A stretch of DNA of 64,000 bases from Metamycoplasma canadense (lineage in GTDB: Bacteria > Bacillota_I > Bacilli_A > Mycoplasmatales > Metamycoplasmataceae). The notes below the pieces were generated by a model. It ran no database searches. It was not told the DNA's origin and saw only the letters and a list, made by a program, of their open reading frames with translations. Shown here piece by piece: positions 32,480-43,400 of this stretch. Location of the stretch: NCBI RefSeq assembly GCF_000828855.1, contig NZ_AP014631.1, positions 62,001-126,000 of the forward strand. Reading direction: 5' to 3'. The position numbers and the translations under genes were made by a program. Numbering within the stretch: position 1 is the first letter of the stretch; each line of letters starts with the position of its first letter.

Positions 32480-33345
32480 TTAAGTTCAAAAATTTAATAA
32501 TATTTTTTTCAAATTTAAGATAACTCTCATCAGTTGCCTTTTTTAATGGATCATCATTAAATTTAAAATCATTCATATTTATTTAGCTACTTCTATACAT
32601 TCCAGAAAAATGAACATGATTTTCGTATAAAGCAAATCATTAAAAATTATCTCTAATAAATTTGTCACCATAATCATCAGATAAAGATCATGGAAATATT
32701 TCCTTAAATAATTCTGAAATTTATTTTGTTATTAAATCAAAAAAATCATTATATTTTTCTGTAAATTAACTTTTGAATCGTTATAAAGTCTTTTAATAAT
32801 AATTTTAAAATTATTAATATCATCATTATTACAAAGATAATTTGTCATTCAAAACATTGATGACCAAAAAAATCAATCGACCTTTCTCCTACCTAGCTAT
32901 ATTTTGTTGAATCATGAAAGAAAGACTTATTATAACGATCAGATATTTCTTTTCCTCTAATTAATATTTATTTTAAATTTTCAAATAAATATTTTTTAGC
33001 ATCAATTGATTGATAAAAATTAAGTTTTATTTTTTCAGATTTTTCTAGATTAGTTGCGTCTAAAGAATCTTTAGTGGTAAAGTATTTTATAAACTTATCA
33101 TTCTTCGATTCCTTAATTAATTAACTTTTAAAAAATTGCTCTTTATTATCGATTAAAATATCATAATTTTAAATGTAATTTATTATTTTTTGGTTCTTCA
33201 CTTATTAAACTAAACTCCTTATTAATTATTTTTTTAGCAGTTTTTTAAATATAGAATAATTGTCGCAATTAATCCAGTTTCCCCCGACAGTTATAGTTAA
33301 CGAATTTAAAATTTTTGCCTTGCTTCTATTATTCAAAAATATATC
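32480..33345 (-). pseudogene. Decayed tandem copy of the W-rich surface protein gene
   Basis: On the minus strand, bases 33340-33240 match the start of the gene at 32392 closely (AGCAAGGCAAAAATTTTAAA, then a region ending ACAATTATTC-ATATTTAAAAAA), but the ATG is lost. Further down, shifted frames read KYFTTKDSLDATNLEKSEKI where the intact protein has SYFAKKNFFDATDKDQTNKI. Many stops and frameshifts follow, and the C-terminal half is missing. The sequences just upstream of both copies (ATTTTAAGTTCAAAAAT near 32477 and 33400) also match, as expected of a tandem duplication. Confidence 0.75.
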
Positions 33346-33588
33346 TTAATTCTTTTAGCTATTTTCTTCATTCTATCAAAAAAATGGCTAAAAAATGCAA
33401 TTAATTTTAAGTTCAAAAATATTTATTTTTTTAAAAAAGAAAGAAAAAAACTAAACATTTTTATTATTTTTTTTCATTATTTTTGCTATTTATAGCCAAA
33501 TTTTAAAAAAAATAAAAAAAGAAGGAATAATTAAAAATGTAAATCATTCTATTTTAAAACAAAGTACATTAAAACCTTAAGGATATAT
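33346..33588 (+). other. Leader region of member E
   Basis: This A+T-rich intergenic sequence has no coding frame. It contains the promoter of the lipoprotein at 33589, with AAGGA 8 nt before the ATG. Confidence 0.4.
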
Positions 33589-34635
33589 ATGAAAAAAATT
33601 AATAAATTTTTATTGTCTGTTACTCCACTGTCTTTACTAACAACCTTACCGTTGATTTCGTCGTCTTGTAATGTTGCAACTAAGGAAGATAACAAAATTA
33701 AAGAACAATTAAAAACTGAATACGAAAAAAAGATAAATGAATTATCTCAATTAATAACTTCTTTAAATGAAGCTAACCAATCTTTAGATAAATCAGAAGA
33801 AAAAATTAAAAAGCAAATAATTGAAAAAAACAATGAAATTAAAAATTTAGAACAAAAAATTAACGAAATTAAACAAAAGCATAACCAACAAAAAAATGAA
33901 GCTTCAAAATCTAGTTTTAATAAGTTAAAAGAAAATAAACAACTACTAGAAGATGTAAATAAACAATTATCAGGGTTATCTAAATTTGATGAAAAATTAG
34001 ATAACCAAAACGAAAAAGATACTAAAAAACCAAAAGAAACTGAAAAGCAAACCCCTCCTGCTTCTACTGCAAAACCAGAACCAGACAGCAAACCAGCTGA
34101 AACACCACAGGGCGGATCATCAACTACACCAGAACCTACCACTCCAAAACAAAATCCGCCTACTACTGCTGAAGAACCAAAACAAGATAGTAATACTAAT
34201 GATGAATGAACTAAAAAAATTAGTAAATTAACAGAAGAACAAAAAAATATTGTAAACAAAATTAAAGATAAAACCATTGTAACTAATAAGTTAAATGACG
34301 ATGATAAAAAACTTTTAAATGAATTAACAATGGCACAAATTAAAAACACAAATAAGTATTATGGATATATATTACCCGATGCCGAAGACACCATTAAATT
34401 TGGTAATAAAAGTAAGGAAGCTAAAAAAAATGGAAAAAAATTTACTAATCTAAAATTTGACGAATCATTTATTAAAGAATTAAAAGCAAAAAAAATTACT
34501 CACCCTATGTTTGGAATAAATGGAGAAAACAGAAATGCCTTATCATTTGAAAAAAAAGATAATGGTAATTTTACTATTCCATTTAAATTTAAAGGTAGTG
34601 AAGAAATTTTTGAAATAGAACTTCCAAAAAGATAA
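33589..34635 (+). CDS. Mosaic surface lipoprotein (member E)
   Basis: The 348-residue lipoprotein has signal peptide MKKINKFLLSVTPLSL and lipobox ISSSCN. A coiled-coil part (about residues 35-130) precedes a Pro/Thr/Ser-rich linker (about 145-205, with SKPAETPQGGSSTTPEP), which closely matches the linker of the gene at 4628-5632. The C-terminal domain (about 240-348, ending TIPFKFKGSEEIFEIEL) is the one shared with 4628-5632 and 19192-20940. UGA at 34207 is read as Trp and links the halves. AAGGA precedes the start. No clear terminator was seen downstream. Confidence 0.85.
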
Positions 34636-34774
34636 CATAGTTTATTTATTAAAAATAACAAATTATAAAAGTCAATTGTATCTTAACTTATGATATGATT
34701 GATTTTTTATTTTGTTCTTGAGAAAACTTATAAAATAGCCAAATTAATATTTAAAAATATTTAATATTTTAAAA

Positions 34775-34780
34775 TATAAT
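34775..34780 (+). promoter_or_regulatory. -10 box of the glyA-fakA-plsX-rnc operon
   Basis: TATAAT lies 46 nt before the membrane protein start at 34827, leaving a leader with the strong Shine-Dalgarno AGAGGTG. No other convincing promoter or terminator is seen until the end of the AEC transporter gene. Confidence 0.5.
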
Positions 34781-34826
34781 TATATACAATTTAATAACTT
34801 AATTCAATCTAAAAGAGGTGTTTGGA

Positions 34827-35348
34827 ATGTCAAATAATAAAAAATGAAAAAATAAAAAAATAAATATAAATAACTATCAAACTCTAGAAATTAAAAAAGA
34901 AAAAAAATCTCTTTCAAAATCTTGAAAAATTGCTTTAACAGGACTTTTTTTGATTGCAATCCCTTCTTTTTTAATTTTTCTTTTAATTGGAAAAGATGGA
35001 TGAATTATTGAATCTACTAAACTATATCACCGGTGAAAAACTTTATTACCAATAGCTTTTGGTATTATTGCAATCCAAGCGTCTATTGTTGGCTTACTAA
35101 TATTTAAATTTAAAGTTTTTGGAATTAATGGACTTATATTTTTAATTCCTTTTTCATTAGCAATGGCTTCATTTTTAGTTTCTTCAGGAGTAGAAGACTG
35201 GCCTTATAGAATAATGCCTGCTGTTGGTCTAGCTTTCCTTTCACTTCCAATATTATTACTTGTAAAACATATTGAGAAAAAAATAGAAAATAAAAAAAGA
35301 ATTGAATTTGAAAAACAAGAAAGAGCACAAAAATCATTACTAGACTAA
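34827..35348 (+). CDS. Small four-helix membrane protein
   Basis: The 173-residue protein is readable only with UGA as Trp. Its N-terminus is basic and hydrophilic (about 42 residues). Four hydrophobic helices follow (about 47-65, 82-102, 105-122 and 130-147), and the C-terminus is a charged tail. No family is recognised. AGAGGTG lies 7 nt before the ATG. It ends 61 nt before glyA and may be the first gene of that operon. Confidence 0.7.
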
Positions 35349-35409
35349 TTTATGGTTTAGTTTTTTATTTTTAAATTTAAGTTTTTAGCTTTTAATAAGG
35401 AGAAATATT

Positions 35410-36666
35410 ATGTATAAAAAAATATCAATAGTAGATAAAGAAATAGCTGAAATAATCAACAATGAATCAAAAAGACAAACAGATCATATTGAATTAATTG
35501 CATCAGAGAATTATGTTTCAGAAGATGTATTGAATGCTGTTGGTTCGTGTTTAACTAATAAATATGGAGAAGGTTATCCGAAAAAAAGATATTATGGTGG
35601 CTGTGAATTTATAGATCAAATTGAAACTTTAGCTCAAGAACGAGCTAAAAAACTTTTCAATGTTAATTTTGCTAATGTTCAGCCTTATTCAGGATCTGTT
35701 GCTAATGCTGCTGTTTATATGGCTTTATTACAACCGGGAGATAAAGTTTTAGGACTATCTCTTGATTCAGGAGGTCATTTGACACACGGCTACAAAATAT
35801 CTTTCAGTGGAATTTTTTATAATTCTTATTCTTATAAAGTAAATGAAGATGGTTTTTTAGATTATGATGAAATATTAAAAATTGCTAAAGAAATAAAACC
35901 TAAAATGATAATTTGTGGCTATTCAGCATATTCACAAATTGTCGAATTTGATAAATTTAAAAAAATAGCTGACAAAGTAGGAGCTTATTTATTTGCTGAT
36001 ATTTCTCATATCTCAGGTTTAATTATTGCCGGTTTGCATCCGTCTCCTGTAGGTTATGCCGATGTTATTATGACTACTACACATAAAACCTTAAGAGGAA
36101 CAAGAGGTGCAATAATTCTTACAAATAATGAAGAACTTGCTAAAAAAATTGATAAGGCGGTATTCCCAGGTTATCAAGGTGGCGCTTTGTTTCATCAAAT
36201 TGCTGGTAAAGCTGTATCGTTTTTTGAAGCTTTGCAACCTGAATTTATAGATTATCAAAAGCAACTTTTAAAGAATTCAAAAGTATTCTGCCAAACATTC
36301 ATAAATAAAAACGTAAAAGTGATTTCTGGTTTAACAAAAAATCACTTATTCATGATTGACGTTAAAAGCTCATATGGTTTAACCGGAAAAAAAGCTTCAG
36401 AAATTTTACAAGAATGTAATATAACTGTCAATAAAAACTCAATTCCTAATGATACTGAAAGTCCATTGATATCAAGCGGAATAAGATTAGGAACTGCCGC
36501 CATGACATCAAGAGGTTTTGAAGAAGATGAATTTATTATCTTAGCTAATTTAATTGATAAATGTTTAAGAGACCCTGATAATGAAAGTTTAAAAACAATA
36601 ATTAAAAAAGAAGTAGCCAAATTAACTAGCATGTTTCCAATTAAAAGAAATTACATTAAAAAGTAA
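35410..36666 (+). CDS. glyA: Serine hydroxymethyltransferase
   Basis: The 418-residue PLP enzyme converts serine and tetrahydrofolate to glycine and methylene-tetrahydrofolate, the source of one-carbon units for thymidylate and formyl-Met-tRNA. It shows [15 protein letters not shown] near residue 55, [10 protein letters not shown] near 95, the Asp-containing ADISHISG, and the PLP-lysine motif [12 protein letters not shown] near 226. An AAGGAG sequence lies before the ATG. The following gene starts 18 nt downstream. Confidence 0.96.
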   Translation: MYKKISIVDKEIAEIINNESKRQTDHIELIASENYVSEDVLNAVGSCLTNKYGEGYPKKRYYGGCEFIDQIETLAQERAKKLFNVNFANVQPYSGSVANAAVYMALLQPGDKVLGLSLDSGGHLTHGYKISFSGIFYNSYSYKVNEDGFLDYDEILKIAKEIKPKMIICGYSAYSQIVEFDKFKKIADKVGAYLFADISHISGLIIAGLHPSPVGYADVIMTTTHKTLRGTRGAIILTNNEELAKKIDKAVFPGYQGGALFHQIAGKAVSFFEALQPEFIDYQKQLLKNSKVFCQTFINKNVKVISGLTKNHLFMIDVKSSYGLTGKKASEILQECNITVNKNSIPNDTESPLISSGIRLGTAAMTSRGFEEDEFIILANLIDKCLRDPDNESLKTIIKKEVAKLTSMFPIKRNYIKK

Positions 36667-36684
36667 TTAAATTAAGTATTATTT

Positions 36685-36978
36685 ATGGAAAATAAAATTT
36701 TAGAAAATAATATTAAAAATTGGATAGCTACTATTGCTGGTGTTGTTGATTTTGTACCATTAGATGAAAAAAATAATATTAATTTTGAAAATGATGGGAT
36801 TATTGTTAAAAAAAATGAAAAATCAAATGGGATTAATTTAACCCTTGGGTTAGTAATTTTAATTAATTTAAATGCTAAAAATATTATTGAACAAATATAT
36901 GAAATTGTTAATTGAAAACTAAAAGAACTAAATCTTAAAATAACTAAATTATGCGTTTATATAAAAGGAATTAAATAA
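36685..36978 (+). CDS. Asp23/Gls24 (YloU)-like small protein
   Basis: The 97-residue protein (UGA as Trp at 36913) lies directly before the DAK-domain gene, sharing one base in TAATG. Many Firmicutes have the same pair, yloU-yloV. The sequence fits an Asp23-like small domain: NWIATIAGVVDFVPLDE, then the alternating hydrophobic strands GINLTLGLVILI and LKITKLCVYIKGI. The identification rests largely on gene order and the general pattern. Its job in this context is unclear; it may assist FakA or bind the membrane. Confidence 0.65.
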
Positions 36979-38615
36979 TGAAAAAAATTAATGGAAAAAC
37001 ATGATTGGAAGCCTTAACATCCGGTGCTTATAATTTGAAGAATAAACAATATTCAATAAATGCATTGAATGTTTTCCCTGTTCCAGATGGCGATACTGGT
37101 TCAAATATGGCTTCAACAGCCTTAGGAATTGAGAAGGTTGAAGCAAATTTTGATAGCCACATTTCTTTTGTATCATCAAAAATAGCACAAAATATGTTAT
37201 TTTCAGCTCGTGGAAATTCAGGAGTTATTTTAAGTCAAATTTTTAAAGGTTTTTCAGTTGCTTTTAAAGATAAAAAAGAAATCGATTCTCAAGATTTGAT
37301 TAAAGGATTTGAAGAGGCATCAATATATGCTTATAAAGCGGTTTTAAAACCAATTGAAGGAACAATTTTAACAGTTATACGTGAAACTGCACAAGGTTTG
37401 AAAGAAAGTACTTTGATTGATACAACCATTACTGAGGTATTTAAAACTGCACTTCAATTAGCAAGAAAAAGTTGTGATAATACACCTAATTTACTTTCTG
37501 TTTTAAAAGAAGTTAATGTAACCGATTCCGGGGGAGAAGGTCTTTATGCAATTTTAGAAGGTATATTATCTTATTTCGAAAATGACCCAATTCAATTACT
37601 AGAAAAACAAGATGAAGTTAATAAATTTATATCGGATACCGGGGTTTTTGAAGGTGAATTTGGATACTGCACTGAATTTATTGTTGAACTTAAAAAACCA
37701 AAAAAATTTAATAAAGATTTATTAATTGCAAAATTAGAAAAACATGGTAGTTCTTTGGTTGTTGTTCAAGATGAATCCCTTTTAAAAGTTCATATTCATG
37801 CAATAAGGCCAGGAGATGTTTTAAATATTGTTAACAGTTTAGGTCAATTTGTCAAGGTAAAAATTGAAAATATGACTTTACAAGCTAATGACAGTAAAAA
37901 AAATAGTATTAAAAATGCAAATGAGAAAAAAAATAGTGAACCGATTGCTTCTCCATTAAAAAAATCTGCTGTTATTTCTTGCAATTCTGGTTTAGGTATT
38001 ATTAATTTATTAAAAGAAAATGGTGTTTCTTATATTATTGAAGGAGGACAAACTAATAACCCTTCAATTAATGATATCGTCCAAGCAATAAATTCAGTTA
38101 ATGCTGAAACTATATTTATATTACCTAATAATTCAAACATATTTCTTTCAGCACAACAAGCTTCAACTATTATTAAAGATAAAAAAATTATTATTATTCC
38201 TACTAAATCACAAGCACAAAGTTTAAGTATCTTATATAACTTTAATGAAGACAATTCCACTGATGAAAATCATAATTTAATGAAAGATGCTTTAATGAAT
38301 ATTCGTTATGGCGAAATAGCTCCTTCAATCAAAACAACTAAAATCGATGGAATTAAAGTTAAATCAGGCGATTTTATGGTTTTAGCTGAGGGAAAAATAA
38401 AAGAAACTGATTCGAATTTTAATGGTGCAGCAATAAAACTTTTACATAAATTAATATCTGACGAAACTCAAATAGTTACAATTTTTTATGGCGAAGGTGT
38501 AACAGAAGCTGATATTATTGAACTACAAAATTATATTGAGATTAATTTTAATGTTTCGATTGATGTTTATAATGGTGGACAATCAATTTATCCTTACTTA
38601 ATTTCTGCAGAATAG
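36978..38615 (+). CDS. fakA: Fatty acid kinase ATP-binding subunit (DAK domain, YloV-like)
   Basis: The 545-residue protein has an N-terminal DhaL/DAK2 domain with FPVPDGDTGSNM near residues 32-43, SARGNSGVILSQ near 75-86 and VNVTDSGGEGLYAIL near 180. These are the ATP and Mg binding loops. A middle domain and a C-terminal domain of about 200 residues complete the FakA layout. With a FakB (DegV) carrier, it phosphorylates imported fatty acids. The acyl phosphate then feeds PlsX/PlsY, and plsX follows after 10 nt. The first codons include a UGA-Trp at 37002. Confidence 0.88.
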
Positions 38616-38625
38616 GAGATATTAA

Positions 38626-39651
38626 ATGAAAAAAATTGTTTTTGATATTTTAAATAATGATAATGGTATTTCATACGCAATAAAAGCCGCTTGTTCTTTT
38701 AAATCAAAAAATAAAGACTACCAAATAGCATTAGTTGCTGACAAAGATATTATAGAAAAAGAATTAATAAAATTAAAAAACAAGTATAAAATAAGCATTG
38801 ATGATTTTATAATAGTTGATTCAAAAAATTTAGTGCATATTAAAAATAGCCCAAGAGAAGTTTTAAAAAATTCTTCATCAATGTTAGATGCCTTTAATTA
38901 TTTAAATGAAAATAATTTTGATGGTATTGTAAGTAGTGGGGATAGTGGCGCATTCATTACACTTTCATCTTTTAAAATAAAAAGATTGCCAAATGTGTCA
39001 AGACCAGCTTTTATGCCTATTTTACCAACATTACAAAATAATAAATATGCTCTATTACTTGATGCTGGCGCAAACATTGAAACTTCATATGAATATCTTA
39101 ATAACTGGGCCGTTGTTGCGTCACAATATTATGAATTAATTTTCAATAAACAAAAACCTTCAATTGGTCTTTTAAATGTCGGAACTGAAGAATACAAAGG
39201 AAGCGCCAATTTGAAAGAGGCTTATAAACTTTTAAAAAACAATAAGGAAGTTAATTTTACTGGTTTTATTGAACCAAAAGATGGTATAGCCGGCAATGTC
39301 GATATTATTCTAGCTGAAGGTCAAAGTGGTAATATCTTTTTAAAAACATTAGAACATTCATTTTTAGGTTTTGGCAAATTATTAAAAAACATAATTAATA
39401 CAAATTTACTAACAAAAATTGGTGGACTATTATTAAAAAGACAACTAAAAAAATTAAAGGCTAAATTTGACTATAGAAACGTTGGTGGCGCTTATATTGT
39501 CGGTCTTGAAAAGTTAGTTGTAAAAGCTCATGGTGGATCGGATGAAATTGCTTTTGAAAATGCTTTAAATCAAGTTAAATTTTTATTAGAAAAAAAGGAT
39601 TTTGTAAAAAAATTAACAAATAAACTTGAGGTCTTAAATAATGAAGCTTAA
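38626..39651 (+). CDS. plsX: Phosphate acyltransferase PlsX
   Basis: The 341-residue enzyme interconverts acyl-ACP and acyl-phosphate at the start of phospholipid synthesis. In a bacterium that imports fatty acids it links FakA/FakB products to PlsY. Typical parts are the N-terminal IVFDILNNDNG, GIVSSGDSGAFITLS near residue 105, RPAFMPILPT, LLDAGAN near 145, and NVGTEEYKGS. AGGAG lies before the ATG. The last 11 nt overlap rnc. Confidence 0.93.
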   Translation: MKKIVFDILNNDNGISYAIKAACSFKSKNKDYQIALVADKDIIEKELIKLKNKYKISIDDFIIVDSKNLVHIKNSPREVLKNSSSMLDAFNYLNENNFDGIVSSGDSGAFITLSSFKIKRLPNVSRPAFMPILPTLQNNKYALLLDAGANIETSYEYLNNWAVVASQYYELIFNKQKPSIGLLNVGTEEYKGSANLKEAYKLLKNNKEVNFTGFIEPKDGIAGNVDIILAEGQSGNIFLKTLEHSFLGFGKLLKNIINTNLLTKIGGLLLKRQLKKLKAKFDYRNVGGAYIVGLEKLVVKAHGGSDEIAFENALNQVKFLLEKKDFVKKLTNKLEVLNNEA

Positions 39652-40354
39652 TAAAAAAGAATTATTATTTTTTGATTCATTAAAAAATGTTTTATTTAAA
39701 TTTAAAGATATAAAAATAGATAATTTAAACAATGAACAAAAATATATTTTAATTACTGCTTTTACTCATAAATCATATTCAAATGAACATAAAAATATTC
39801 AAGACAATGATTTTTTAGAGTTTGTTGGAGATGGGGTCTTGCAATATATTTTAACTAAATGAATTTTAGAACAAAATATTAATATTTCTCCTGGTGAAGC
39901 CACTAAATTAAGAAGTAAAATAGTAGGAAGAGAAAATCTTTCAAGAGTTGCAGAAAAGTGAAAATTATTTGAAGGATTAAGATATTCAAAATCTGCTTTC
40001 TTAAATGGGATAAACAATAAAACAATATCCAATTTATATGAGGCTTTTATTGGTGCTATATATCAAATTTATGGTATTGTAATTGCGGAGAAGATTTCAA
40101 AGCAAACACTTGGATTTACTTTTAATAATGAAATAGATAAAAATCATAATCATCCGAAAAATGCTTTGCAAGAATTTTTCCAAAAAAGTAGTAATTCAAA
40201 CGTTGAATACGAAACAGTTCAATTTAATAATGGAACATTTGGTTCTACTGTTTTATTTGAAAACCAAATATATGGCGAAGGCATGGGTAGAACAAAAAAA
40301 GAAGCAGAAAAACATGCCGCAATAAACGCTTTAATGAAATTAAATAAAGGGTAA
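39641..40354 (+). CDS. rnc: Ribonuclease III
   Basis: The 237-residue double-strand-specific RNase processes rRNA precursors. The signature is DFLEFVGDGVLQYIL near residues 57-71 (the family consensus is NERLEFLGDAVL), followed by LYEAFIGAIYQIYG near 132. A dsRNA-binding domain ends the protein (PKNALQEFFQKSSN to TKKEAEKHAAINALMKL). UGA codes Trp in ILTKWILE. It overlaps plsX by 11 nt and is followed 8 nt later by a transporter gene. smc, often next to rnc, is about 10 kb away on the other strand. Confidence 0.94.
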
Positions 40355-40362
40355 CGAGGATA

Positions 40363-41715
40363 ATGGAAATAGGACAAACAAAATTATCGTCAGGCGCTTT
40401 GTTTTTAGGAACAATTAGTAATACAGGATTATGAGGAGCCATAATTTCCACTCTAATTATTACTTTTTTAGGATATATTCTTTATAAAACAAAAGTCTTA
40501 AATGACGGAGCAGTTGGTGCTGTTCAAAAACTAATTATCAATATTATTATTCCTTTTCTTTCTTTTTATTCATTTATGAAGAATGCAGAAAAGGATGATA
40601 TTAAAACTTATGCAATTGTATTTGGATTAAGTGCTGTTTATTATATAGCACTAACAACAATGGCAATATTCTGAATGAAATTTTTGCCAAAACTTGTACC
40701 AAAAAGTGTTATAAGGAGAGCTGAAGCTGATTTTAATGAATATCAAAAAAATGTAGAATTTGATATTAAACAAATTTGAAACCAAGAAGCTTATTTAGAA
40801 AAATTACAAAGAAAACACTTAGTAACATGATTAATGTGTATTTATGGTTCAAATATTTTATTTGCTACCCCAATAGTTTTAGGGGTTTATGGAAGTACTA
40901 GCTCTGAACTAGGTTCTTTAAATATTTGAAATATTTTATATTATGTTGGAGGTTTTGGTCTTTCATTTTCACTTGTATCTGGTGTTAAATTTACAAAGAA
41001 GGAATTTAAGTACACACTTAAAAAAGCATTCTTAAATCCTGCTTTTATAGTTGTTATTATTGCTATCTTACTTTGAGCAACTCAATATATTCCAAAATGA
41101 GGAGCAACTGTAAGTGACATACAAAAAACAATCTATGTTCAAAATGGAAAAATAACCGCTGATAAATTAGCAACATTTGGACCAAATTTTAGTAGTTTAT
41201 ACGGTGTTACGGAAGGTAATAAAACTATTTGATATGAATTTAGTAGAAAATTTAACAATTATGTAGTGTACTCAGGAAGACCTACTGGTTGATTTGATTG
41301 ACAAGTTACAATGCCTTATCTTGCAAAACCAATTAAAATTTTAGCTGAATTAATAAGTCCATTAATTTGGATAGTTATTGGTACAAGCTTAGCTAAAACA
41401 AAAATTAAAGAAATGTTTAAAAATAAACAAAATTGATTATTTTTATTTTACAAATCAGGAATTATGCCGCTTGTAATTCTAGGATTAATAAGCTTCTTTG
41501 TTTATAAAAAATTAATACCAGTCAATGTTGGAGCAGTTTTAGTTATGGTTGGATCAGTTCCTCCTGGAACTACTGTTGTTATATACGCACAACATTTTAA
41601 AAATCATGGTGATTACACATCACAAGTAAGTAGTTTATCAACACTAACAAGCTTTATTTTTATACCAGCATGACTAGTGATTGGTCAACTAGCATTAAAT
41701 TCAATCGCGGGTTAA
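40363..41715 (+). CDS. AEC family (auxin efflux carrier-like) transporter
   Basis: The 450-residue membrane protein has about ten hydrophobic helices. It fits the AEC/malate permease family: an N-terminal pair with VQKLIINIIIPFLSFYSF near residue 47, a large central hydrophilic loop, and a C-terminal SVPPGTTVVIYAQHF segment reminiscent of the family's P/G-rich crossing. The substrate is unknown; organic acids are common. The ATG follows rnc by 8 nt, and a strong terminator comes right after, so it ends the operon. Confidence 0.75.
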
Positions 41716-41733
41716 ATGCAGCATACAAAAATA

Positions 41734-41777
41734 TTAACGGATTCTAAAACAAAAAGAATTCGTTATTTTTTTATTTT
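41734..41777 (+). terminator. Terminator of the glyA-to-AEC operon
   Basis: The stem AACGGATTCT / AGAATTCGTT (one mismatch pair) is followed by ATTTTTTTATTTTTTT. Confidence 0.8.
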
Positions 41778-41788
41778 TTTACTAATTT

Positions 41789-41893
41789 TTACGAAATTCA
41801 AAAAAAAAAAAAAGAGAATAATTAAAAGGATATAAAGTTAAAAATAACTTTATCAATATCAAAAAAATAAATTTGAAAGGTAAATTGATATAA
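41789..41893 (+). promoter_or_regulatory. Poly-A spacer promoter of member F
   Basis: A -35-like TTACGA (41789-41794) and a -10-like AATAAT (41817-41822) are separated by 22 nt containing 14 consecutive A (41800-41813). Downstream come an inverted repeat ATAAAGTTA / TAACTTTAT (41832-41853) and GAAAGG before the ATG. Almost the same 105-nt block precedes the next lipoprotein. The layout resembles the phase-variable vlp promoters of M. hyorhinis, where A-tract length sets the -35/-10 spacing. Confidence 0.6.
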
Positions 41894-42892
41894 ATGAAAA
41901 AACTAAAGAAATTTTTATTAACTTTTGGTTTTTTAGCACCTTTAGCAACGTTGCCAATACTATCGGCAGCTTGTGATAATAAAAAAGAAGAAGCTCCAAA
42001 AGAAATTGAAGAATTAAACAAAATAAAAAGCGAACATGCAACATTAAAAAATAAAATTGATACTTTAATTTCTTCAATATCTGAAAAAGAAAAAAACAAA
42101 AAAGATTTACAAAAACTTTTAGATGATACTTCTAAAAAAGTAAAAGATTTAGAAAAACAAATAAACAAACTTGAACAAAAATCTCAAGGTCATAATGAAA
42201 GACCTTTAGGAGATGAGCACGCTAATCCGTCAACATCTAAAGAAGAAGCTAAAGAAGCTAAAAAAGAATTTGATAAATCATTAGCAAGTGTTGAAGAATA
42301 TTTAAAAACCTTAAATGATGAAAAATATCAAGAAATTAAGAAAACATTGAATGATGCTGTTGAAAATGCTAAAAAAGAATTAACAGATGAATTAAATAAA
42401 AAGCAAATTGAAGATATCAAAAATAAAATTGAAGAAGCTTTAGAAGTAGCTAAGGATAAAAAAATAGAAATAGAAATTCCTGAAAAAGTTAATAACTTTT
42501 CAATTCAAGAATTTAAAATACATATTGTAAATGTTCCTGGTCATGGTAATCATAAACAACTATACTTAAAAATCGCTGGTAATACAGAAGTTCACAAGTT
42601 TTTTGAAAAGAAAAAAAATAATGCTGGGGTAATCCTTACTGATTCAAAAAAACAAGAAGTATATATAAGAGCAAATTTCAATAATCCAAAATTCCATTTT
42701 GACTTAGAATATTTAGGCGCTAAGAACCAATTAGAATTATTTACTTATTTACCAAATGAAAATGAAAATAAAGATTATGAAATTGACACTATTGAATTAT
42801 TTAATGGAGATAAAAAATATAAAATAGATTTGGGGGGTAAAAAATTAATTTTTAATCCTTCGAAAATAAGTGGAAATATTCATTTTCAATAA
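41894..42892 (+). CDS. Mosaic surface lipoprotein (member F)
   Basis: The 332-residue lipoprotein has signal peptide MKKLKKFLLTFGFLAP and lipobox LSAACD. A coiled coil (about residues 38-100) is followed by a GHNERPLGDEH junction, a second helical part (about 115-195), and a beta-rich C-terminal domain from about 200 to 332. Its first 100 residues are nearly identical to the next gene, the rest much less so. That is what one expects after duplication plus module exchange. Its C-terminal domain differs from the one in members A, B and E. The upstream region carries a poly-A promoter. Confidence 0.87.
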   Translation: MKKLKKFLLTFGFLAPLATLPILSAACDNKKEEAPKEIEELNKIKSEHATLKNKIDTLISSISEKEKNKKDLQKLLDDTSKKVKDLEKQINKLEQKSQGHNERPLGDEHANPSTSKEEAKEAKKEFDKSLASVEEYLKTLNDEKYQEIKKTLNDAVENAKKELTDELNKKQIEDIKNKIEEALEVAKDKKIEIEIPEKVNNFSIQEFKIHIVNVPGHGNHKQLYLKIAGNTEVHKFFEKKKNNAGVILTDSKKQEVYIRANFNNPKFHFDLEYLGAKNQLELFTYLPNENENKDYEIDTIELFNGDKKYKIDLGGKKLIFNPSKISGNIHFQ

Positions 42893-42908
42893 AAAAACTT
42901 AAAAAATT

Positions 42909-42960
42909 AAATATGGCTTTCTAGTATTTTCTCTTTATAACAGAAAGCCATATTTTTAAT
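42909..42960 (+). terminator. Terminator of member F
   Basis: The perfect stem ATATGGCTTTCT / AGAAAGCCATAT is followed by a T-rich tail. Confidence 0.85.
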
Positions 42961-43400
42961 TTATATTATTGATTTTATTTAGATAAAAAGTTATTGTTTA
43001 AAGTAAAAAATATTAACTTTCTAAGTTTTTTCAATTTTATAGTGTGAATCCATAATTTTAAAGAAATTTTTATAATTCATAATATAGCAAAAAGTAAGTT
43101 TAAGAAAACACTAGTACTTGCTTTTTTATTCTATTATTTTTTTTAAAATTATTATATTTTATTTTTAAAACCTCTTCCAAAAAGGGATTTGAGGTAAAAA
43201 CTCTCTTAATAAGAGATTTTTTGTTGTTAGAAATTTAACAAATAATAAACTTAAAATACTTTTTAAATTATAGTAAACTATAAAATTTTTCAATCTAACT
43301 TGATCTAACTTTTGCGGTTCATTATAAAATAGAGGTTTTTAATTGTTTCTATCCTATAAAATTAGAAAACTCAGAAATTCTTTATTTTTTTAGCTGCTTT
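42961..43400 (+). other. Intergenic region with two orphan terminators
   Basis: There is no coding frame. Two terminator-like hairpins lie here without a gene before them: GCAAAAAGTAAG / CTTGCTTTTTT (43087-43127) and TCTCTTAATAAGAGA plus T6 (43202-43222). The second is preceded by another stem ACCTC / GAGGT at 43171-43195. They may be leftovers of deleted lipoprotein genes or belong to a small RNA. Confidence 0.45.

Noticed and set aside
33747-34349. A 200-codon open frame on the minus strand
   Set aside because: It lies wholly opposite the lipoprotein gene at 33589. Its Ser/Phe/Leu-rich composition is the mirror of the Lys/Glu-rich coding strand.
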